This document shows, piece after piece, positions 59,594 to 64,000 of a stretch of DNA of 64,000 nucleotides. The notes under the pieces are model-generated. The model did not search any database. It was not told the DNA's origin and was given only the letters and a program-made list of their open reading frames with translations. Position 1 is the stretch's first letter; each line of letters begins with the position of its first letter. The stretch covers positions 62,001 to 126,000 of the forward strand of contig NZ_NMUL01000023.1 in the NCBI RefSeq assembly GCF_002234595.1, written 5' to 3'. The DNA comes from Amycolatopsis vastitatis. Lineage in GTDB: Bacteria; Actinomycetota; Actinomycetes; Mycobacteriales; Pseudonocardiaceae. The position numbers and the translations under genes are program-made.

Positions 59594-60838
59594 ATGCGCG
59601 TGACGAGCAGGCGGCTCCGGACGGACGTGACGCCGTCGCGCGCACTTCTGGTGCTGGCCGCGCACGCTGCTTCGCACGGCCTGCCGCCGCCCGCGATGCT
59701 CTCGGGCGACTGGTTCGGATCGCAGGCCGTCATCGCGCCGTCGCTCACGGTGTCACCCCGGGATTTTCCCGCTTCTCCGGAGGTCGACGGCCCACCCGGC
59801 GTGATCGGCGGCGGCTGGTTCGGCTCCCTGGCCTACGACCTGGCTGATCCCTCGGGCCGGACCGGTTCGCTGCCCGCGTCCGCGTGGGGCTGGGCGGACC
59901 ACGTGCTGCGGTGGTCCGCCTCCGGAACCTGCTACCTCGAGTCTCTGGACGGCGGCGGACCGTCGGTGTCCACAATGGAATCGCTGCTGGCGTCTCCGCC
60001 GCCGTCGCTTTCGTGGACGGCGGGACCGCTGCGGCGTCCGCTGCCCTCGGAACACCGGGACGCGGTCAAGGCGTGCGTGCACGCGATCGAGGCCGGGGAG
60101 CTGTTCCAGGCGAACATCTGCGCCCGGTTCACCGGCTCGTTCTCGGGCTCCCCCGCGGCCTTGTTCGCTTCCGGCGTGTCGTCATTGGCGCCTCGCCGAG
60201 CGGCCTTCCTGTCCGGCGCGTGGGGCTCGGTGGTCTCGTTCTCGCCGGAGCTGTTCCTCGCGCGCCACGGGCGTTCGGTGCGGTCGACGCCGATCAAGGG
60301 CACGCTCCCCCGGCGCGGCCCCGCGGACGACGGGAACGCGCGGCTGCTACGTCAGTCCACAAAGGACGTCGCGGAGAACGTGATGATCACCGACCTGGTG
60401 CGCAACGACCTGGGCCGGGTGTGCGAGGTGGGATCGGTGACGGTGCCGTCGCTGCTGCGGGTCCGCCCGGCGCCCGGGGTCTGGCACCTGGATTCCACGG
60501 TGACGGGCGTCCTGCGCCCCTCGGTCACCGACACGGACCTGCTGGCGGCGACCTTCCCGCCCGGTTCGGTGACGGGCGCGCCGAAGATCCGCGCGCTGGA
60601 CCTGATCGCGTCGCTGGAACCCTGCGGCCGCGGGGTCTACACGGGCGCGATCGGCCTGCTGTCCCCGGTGGCGGGGCTGGAGCTGAACGTCGCGATCCGG
60701 ACGTTCGAGCTCGACGGCGGCTCGATCGCCCTCGGCGTCGGCGGCGGCATCACGGCGGATTCGGACCCGGAGGCGGAGTGGCAGGAGTGCCTCCACAAGG
60801 CGGCACCCCTGGAACACCTCCTGGCCAACCCGTCGTGA
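59594..60838 (+). CDS. pabB: Aminodeoxychorismate synthase component I
   Basis: 414 residues, chorismate-utilising family. IKGTLPRRGPADDG, DLVRNDLGRVCEVGSV, TFPPGSVTGAPK, GGITADSDPEAEWQE contain the catalytic Lys and metal-binding Glu residues. It aminates chorismate for folate or pABA-derived compounds. It may also be a related TrpE-like member, but order with rsmI and metG fits mycobacterial pabB. Stop lies inside the convergent terminator. Confidence 0.93.
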   Translation: MRVTSRRLRTDVTPSRALLVLAAHAASHGLPPPAMLSGDWFGSQAVIAPSLTVSPRDFPASPEVDGPPGVIGGGWFGSLAYDLADPSGRTGSLPASAWGWADHVLRWSASGTCYLESLDGGGPSVSTMESLLASPPPSLSWTAGPLRRPLPSEHRDAVKACVHAIEAGELFQANICARFTGSFSGSPAALFASGVSSLAPRRAAFLSGAWGSVVSFSPELFLARHGRSVRSTPIKGTLPRRGPADDGNARLLRQSTKDVAENVMITDLVRNDLGRVCEVGSVTVPSLLRVRPAPGVWHLDSTVTGVLRPSVTDTDLLAATFPPGSVTGAPKIRALDLIASLEPCGRGVYTGAIGLLSPVAGLELNVAIRTFELDGGSIALGVGGGITADSDPEAEWQECLHKAAPLEHLLANPS

Positions 60839-60876
60839 GTGAGTAACAGTGTTCTAACACTGTTACTCACTCACGA
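60833..60876. terminator. Perfect 21-bp inverted repeat between convergent genes
   Basis: The arms 60833-60853 and 60856-60876 are exact complements separated by CT (core TAACAGTGTT/AACACTGTTA). The pabB stop lies inside the first arm, and the quinone-oxidoreductase stop follows 3 bases after the second. It serves both genes. Confidence 0.8.
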
Positions 60877-60879
60877 CCG

Positions 60880-61833
60880 TTACTTGGCGGGGTCGAGCAG
60901 GAGCTTGCCGACCGTCTTGCGGGAGCGCAGGGCCTCGTGCGCGCCCCGGGCGTCCGAGAGCGCGTACTCGCCGCCCGGGATCGCCTTGAGCTTGCCCGCC
61001 AGCACCAGGTCGAACAGCTCCGTCAGCGCCGTCCCGAAGACGTTGCCCGGCAGGCGGAAGACGTGCGGCAGCCACATGCCGCTGATCGTGGTGCTGTGGC
61101 CGAGGAGGTTGCGCAGCTCGACCGGCTTCGGGCTCTCACGCCCGGCCATGCCGTAGAAGGCCAGCCGCCCGAACGGGGCGAGCGCGGCGATGCTCTGGTC
61201 CGTCGTCTTCCCGCCGACCATGTCGAGCACGATGTCGACCCGGCGGCCGTTGGCGTCGAGCAGGGCCTCGGTCATGTCCTCGGCGCGGGAGTCGATCGCG
61301 ACGTCGGCACCGAGTTCGAGGGCGAGCGCGCGCTTCTCGTCACTGCTGGCAGTGGCGATGACGCGGCCGGCGCCCCATGCCTTGGCGAGCTGCACGGCGA
61401 CGGTCCCGACCCCACCGGCGGCCGCGTGCACGACGACGGACTCACCCTTGGCGAGGTGGGCGTTCTTCTTCAGCAGTATCCAGGCCGTCGTGCCCTGGAC
61501 CAGCATGGACAGCGCGGTGAGGTCGTCGATGCCGTCGGGCACGGGGAAGGTCGTGGCCTCCGGGGCGACGGCCTTCTCGGCGTACCCGCCACCGCCGTTG
61601 AGCAGCGCGACGACGCGCTTGCCGTCCGACGTCCCGACCACCTCGCCGCCCGGGACGAGCGGCAGCTTGCTCGGCGCGAGGTAGCTGTTCTCGGCCTGGT
61701 GGGTGTCGGCGTAGTTGACGCCGATGCGGTCGACGTCGACGAGGACCTCGCCGGGCCCGGCCACCGGGTCGGGCAGCTCGACCGGCGTGAGCACCTCGGG
61801 TCCGCCGAACTCGGTCACCTGCACTGCGCGCAT
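60880..61833 (-). CDS. Zinc-free quinone oxidoreductase (MDR family)
   Basis: 317 residues. MRAVQVTEFGGPEVLTPVEL start, NADPH-binding VHAAAGGVGTVAVQLAK and lack of zinc ligands fit the QOR/zeta-crystallin group. Reduces quinones or enones with NADPH. Divergent from a TetR gene with a shared operator; ATG at 61833. Confidence 0.92.
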   Translation of the reverse strand: MRAVQVTEFGGPEVLTPVELPDPVAGPGEVLVDVDRIGVNYADTHQAENSYLAPSKLPLVPGGEVVGTSDGKRVVALLNGGGGYAEKAVAPEATTFPVPDGIDDLTALSMLVQGTTAWILLKKNAHLAKGESVVVHAAAGGVGTVAVQLAKAWGAGRVIATASSDEKRALALELGADVAIDSRAEDMTEALLDANGRRVDIVLDMVGGKTTDQSIAALAPFGRLAFYGMAGRESPKPVELRNLLGHSTTISGMWLPHVFRLPGNVFGTALTELFDLVLAGKLKAIPGGEYALSDARGAHEALRSRKTVGKLLLDPAK

Positions 61834-61858
61834 GTCGTGTTCCCTCTCCGTCGTGGCT

Positions 61859-61884
61859 GTGAGACATTCTGACATATGTCTCAC
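61859..61884. promoter_or_regulatory. TetR operator overlapping the regulator start
   Basis: GTGAGACAT (61859-61867) and ATGTCTCAC (61876-61884) are an exact inverted repeat with an 8-base spacer. The right arm contains the ATG of the TetR gene, so binding would repress both divergent genes. Confidence 0.65.
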
Positions 61885-62409
61885 GAGTTCGAACTGGCAC
61901 GCGAGTGGTTCCTGGCCGGCCGCCGGGTGGACATGGGCGAACTGGCGCAGGCACTGTCGATCAGCCGGGCCACGCTGCACCGCCGGGTCGGCTCCCGCGA
62001 CCGGCTGCTCGGGGAGATCCTGTGGTCGCTGTCGTCGGCGTCGATCGCGCGGCTGTGGCCCTCGTCCGTCGGCCGGGGCGCGGCCGGGGTCGCCGACTTC
62101 GTCAGCGGATACGTCCGGCTCGCGAACGACTCACCGCCGTTCCGCGACTTCCTGCGCCGGGAACCGGAGCGCGCGTTGCGGCTGCTGACGACGCGCGCGA
62201 GCGTCTGCCAGAAGCGGACGACGGAGAAGCTGGAGGCCCTGCTGTCGGGCGAGGCCGCGGCCGGCCGGCTGGATCCGCCGCTGCCGGTGCCGGACCTGGC
62301 CTACCTGCTGGTCCGGATCGGCGAGTCGTTCGTGTACACGGACGTGATCACCGGGGACGCGCCGGACGCCTCGAAGGCGCACGCCGCGGTGACCGCGCTG
62401 CTCACTTGA
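61876..62409 (+). CDS. TetR-family regulator (QsdR-like)
   Basis: 177 residues. The helix-turn-helix (MGELAQALSISRATLHRRVG, followed by SRDRLLGEILW) and a C-terminal QsdR-type ligand domain (FVYTDVITGDAPD). Likely controls the divergent quinone oxidoreductase and itself. Its 3' end overlaps the convergent rsmI by 8 bp. Confidence 0.88.
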   Translation: MSHEFELAREWFLAGRRVDMGELAQALSISRATLHRRVGSRDRLLGEILWSLSSASIARLWPSSVGRGAAGVADFVSGYVRLANDSPPFRDFLRREPERALRLLTTRASVCQKRTTEKLEALLSGEAAAGRLDPPLPVPDLAYLLVRIGESFVYTDVITGDAPDASKAHAAVTALLT

Positions 62410-63238
62410 CCCGCGACGCCAGCACCGCGTCGTAAAGCTCCTTTTTGGACACCCCGGTCGCCTCGGCGACCTCCGCCGCCGCGGACTTCAGCCGCTCGCC
62501 GGCCGCCACCCGGGCCGAGACCTCCTCGACCAGGTCCGCCACGGCCACCGAGCGCGGCTCGGCTCCGGAAAGGACCACCGTGATCTCCCCGCGGACTCCC
62601 TCCGAAGCCCACTCCGCGAGAGACGAAAGCGTCCCCCGCTTCACCTCTTCGTACGTCTTCGTCAGCTCCCGGCACACCGCGGCCCGGCGGGCACCGCCCA
62701 AAACGGACACGGCGTCCGTCAGCAACGACCCCAGCCGGTGCGGGGACTCGAAGAACACCGCCGTCCGCGGCTCGTCGCGCAACGCCGAAAGCCACTTCGT
62801 CCGCTCGCCGGGCTTACGGGGGGCGAAGCCCTCGAAACAGAAGCGATCACACGGCAAACCGGACAAAGCGAGCGCCGTCGTCACCGCGGACGGGCCGGGC
62901 AGGCACGTCACCGGGAGATCCTCCTCGACGCACGCCGCCACGAGACGGAAGCCCGGGTCGGACACGCTCGGCATGCCGGCGTCCGTCACCAGCACCACCG
63001 TCTCGCCCGCGCGCAGCGAATCGAGCAGCCCGGGCAGGCGCGCCGTCTCGACGTCCTCGTAGAAGCTCACCACCCGGCCGCGGGGGCTCACCTCCAGCGC
63101 GGAAGCCAGCGATCGCAGCCGCCGCGTGTCCTCGGCCGCGATGACGTCGGCTTCCGCCAAGGCCGAAACCAGGCGTGGCGAGGCGTCGCGGACGTCGCCG
63201 AGCGGGGTGGCGGCGAGGATGAGGCGGCCCGGAGTCAC
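62402..63238 (-). CDS. rsmI: RsmI, 16S rRNA 2'-O-methyltransferase
   Basis: 278 residues, SAM-dependent tetrapyrrole methylase fold. LILAATPLGDVRDASPRLV, AEDTRRLRSL, VTDAGMPSVSDPG, GPSAVTTALALSGLP are the diagnostic motifs. Methylates C1402 of 16S rRNA. Divergent from the mannosyltransferase, as in mycobacteria. Confidence 0.95.
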   Translation of the reverse strand: MTPGRLILAATPLGDVRDASPRLVSALAEADVIAAEDTRRLRSLASALEVSPRGRVVSFYEDVETARLPGLLDSLRAGETVVLVTDAGMPSVSDPGFRLVAACVEEDLPVTCLPGPSAVTTALALSGLPCDRFCFEGFAPRKPGERTKWLSALRDEPRTAVFFESPHRLGSLLTDAVSVLGGARRAAVCRELTKTYEEVKRGTLSSLAEWASEGVRGEITVVLSGAEPRSVAVADLVEEVSARVAAGERLKSAAAEVAEATGVSKKELYDAVLASRVK

Positions 63239-63306
63239 CCGGCCAGCCTAGGCTGATCAGCGGATCCGGACGACGGACGCCCCGCCCCGCCCGTAGGATC
63301 GCCCCC

Positions 63307-64000
63307 GTGACCGCCGTGCTGACCCGTCCCGACGACGAAAGCGTCCGGCCGGACCCGGCCGAAGCGCTCCGGCCGCCCACCGATCGCGAGCTGACGCTGC
63401 TCGGCCGCGGCATGCCGGCCGACCGGCTGCGCGGGTGGGTCGTCACGATCGTGCTGACCGTGATCGGCGGCATCGTCCGCCTGCAGAACCTCGGCGCCCC
63501 GACCGACAAGGGCAGCCCGGTCTTCGACGAGAAGCACTACGTGCCACAGGCCTGGCAGGTGCTGCGCAACGGCGGTTACGAGGACAACTACGGCTACGAA
63601 CTGGTCGTCCACCCGCCGCTGGCGAAGCAGCTGATCGCGATCGGCGAGTGGCTGTTCGGCTACAACGGCTGGGGCTGGCGGATCATGCCCGCGCTGGCCG
63701 GCACGCTGGTGGTGCTGCTGACCATCCGCGTCGCCCGCCGCCTGACGCGCTCGACGCTGCTCGGCGGCATCGCCGGCATCCTGGTGATCAGCGACGGCGT
63801 GCTGCACCTGCAGTCGCGCATGGGCATGCTCGACATCTTCATCGCGCTGTTCGTGCTCGCCGCGTTCGCCTGCCTGCTCGTCGACCGCGACCAGGTGCGC
63901 GAGCGGCTCGCGACGGCGGTCCGCGAGGGCTGGGTCAACGAGTCCGTCTGGGGCCCCAAGCTGGGCTTCCGCTGGTGGCGGTTCGCGACCGGCCTGATGA
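63307..64000 (+). CDS. Protein O-mannosyltransferase, N-terminal part
   Basis: The gene starts at GTG 63307 and runs off the window after 231 codons. It has an N-terminal cytosolic tail, a first membrane span (WVVTIVLTVIGGIVRL), and the catalytic acidic loop VFDEKHYVPQAWQ. KQLIAIGEWLFGYNGWGWRI and SDGVLHLQSRMGMLDIFIAL follow. This is the Pmt family (GT39), which transfers mannose from polyprenyl phosphate to secreted proteins. Confidence 0.93.
   Translation, partial: MTAVLTRPDDESVRPDPAEALRPPTDRELTLLGRGMPADRLRGWVVTIVLTVIGGIVRLQNLGAPTDKGSPVFDEKHYVPQAWQVLRNGGYEDNYGYELVVHPPLAKQLIAIGEWLFGYNGWGWRIMPALAGTLVVLLTIRVARRLTRSTLLGGIAGILVISDGVLHLQSRMGMLDIFIALFVLAAFACLLVDRDQVRERLATAVREGWVNESVWGPKLGFRWWRFATGLM

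Overview
The window is high-GC actinobacterial chromosome. GTG and TTG starts are common, gene overlaps are 4-bp GTGA/ATGA, and many starts look leaderless. The core gene order follows, from memory, the mycobacterial lpqU-mazG-mfd-TetR-glmU-prs-rplY-pth-pks16-ispE-ksgA-rpfB-tatD-metG-pabB-rsmI-pmt neighbourhood. Together with the short intergenic palindromes and DrrAB, Rox and HelR-type genes, this suggests a Pseudonocardiales member, most likely Amycolatopsis. The genus is an inference. The window is chromosomal core with accessory blocks. No phage, transposase, CRISPR array or rRNA was seen.

Layout. 1-2263: partial glyoxalase-like gene, TPR protein, a 30-aa membrane peptide, a repeat-rich gap and a lytic transglycosylase (positional LpqU). 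2393-6916: efeUOB iron-uptake operon behind two DtxR/IdeR-like boxes, followed by an SGNH hydrolase. 6916-7366: PPOX/F420 oxidoreductase with a perfect palindrome at its promoter. 7371-12507 (minus strand): a compact rifamycin-resistance operon of glycosyltransferase (rgt), rifampicin monooxygenase (rox) and RNA polymerase-rescuing helicase (helR), headed by a near-consensus rifamycin-associated element (RAE). 12606-16890 (minus): ECF sigma factor, membrane anti-sigma factor, ABC ATPase, permease and membrane protein, interrupted by a 21-bp repeat array that forms a translationally coupled 49-codon linker ORF. 16917-23102: mazG, SurA-like lipoprotein and mfd. 23141-34522: accessory metabolic and regulatory genes (luciferase-like oxidoreductase with divergent XRE regulator, DedA protein, methyltransferase, two-component system, hydrolase, PQQ sugar dehydrogenase, SDR, isochorismatase-like, Nudix, GNAT, TetR plus fatty-acid desaturase).

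34729-53468: tRNA-Gln, a diguanylate cyclase, glmU-prs, a second luciferase-like oxidoreductase that has absorbed a REP-like repeat at its C-terminus, a lipoprotein, rplY-pth, two tiny tandem-hook DivIVA proteins, a fatty acyl-AMP ligase, an ABC-F protein, an ASCH protein, ispE, an orphan MetN-like ATPase behind a SAM riboswitch, rsmA and rpfB. 53758-64000: tatD, metG, a PadR regulator with two operators in front of a DrrAB-like exporter, a GH25-like protein, pabB, quinone oxidoreductase with divergent TetR, rsmI and the 5' part of a protein O-mannosyltransferase.

The most striking content is (1) the three-gene rifamycin defence operon with its RAE and leader hairpin, and (2) several families of short repeats in gene-to-gene gaps with fixed 21-bp or 30-bp periods. 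One of these was inserted inside an operon with stop-start coupling preserved at both junctions, and a separate REP-like family extends a gene product.
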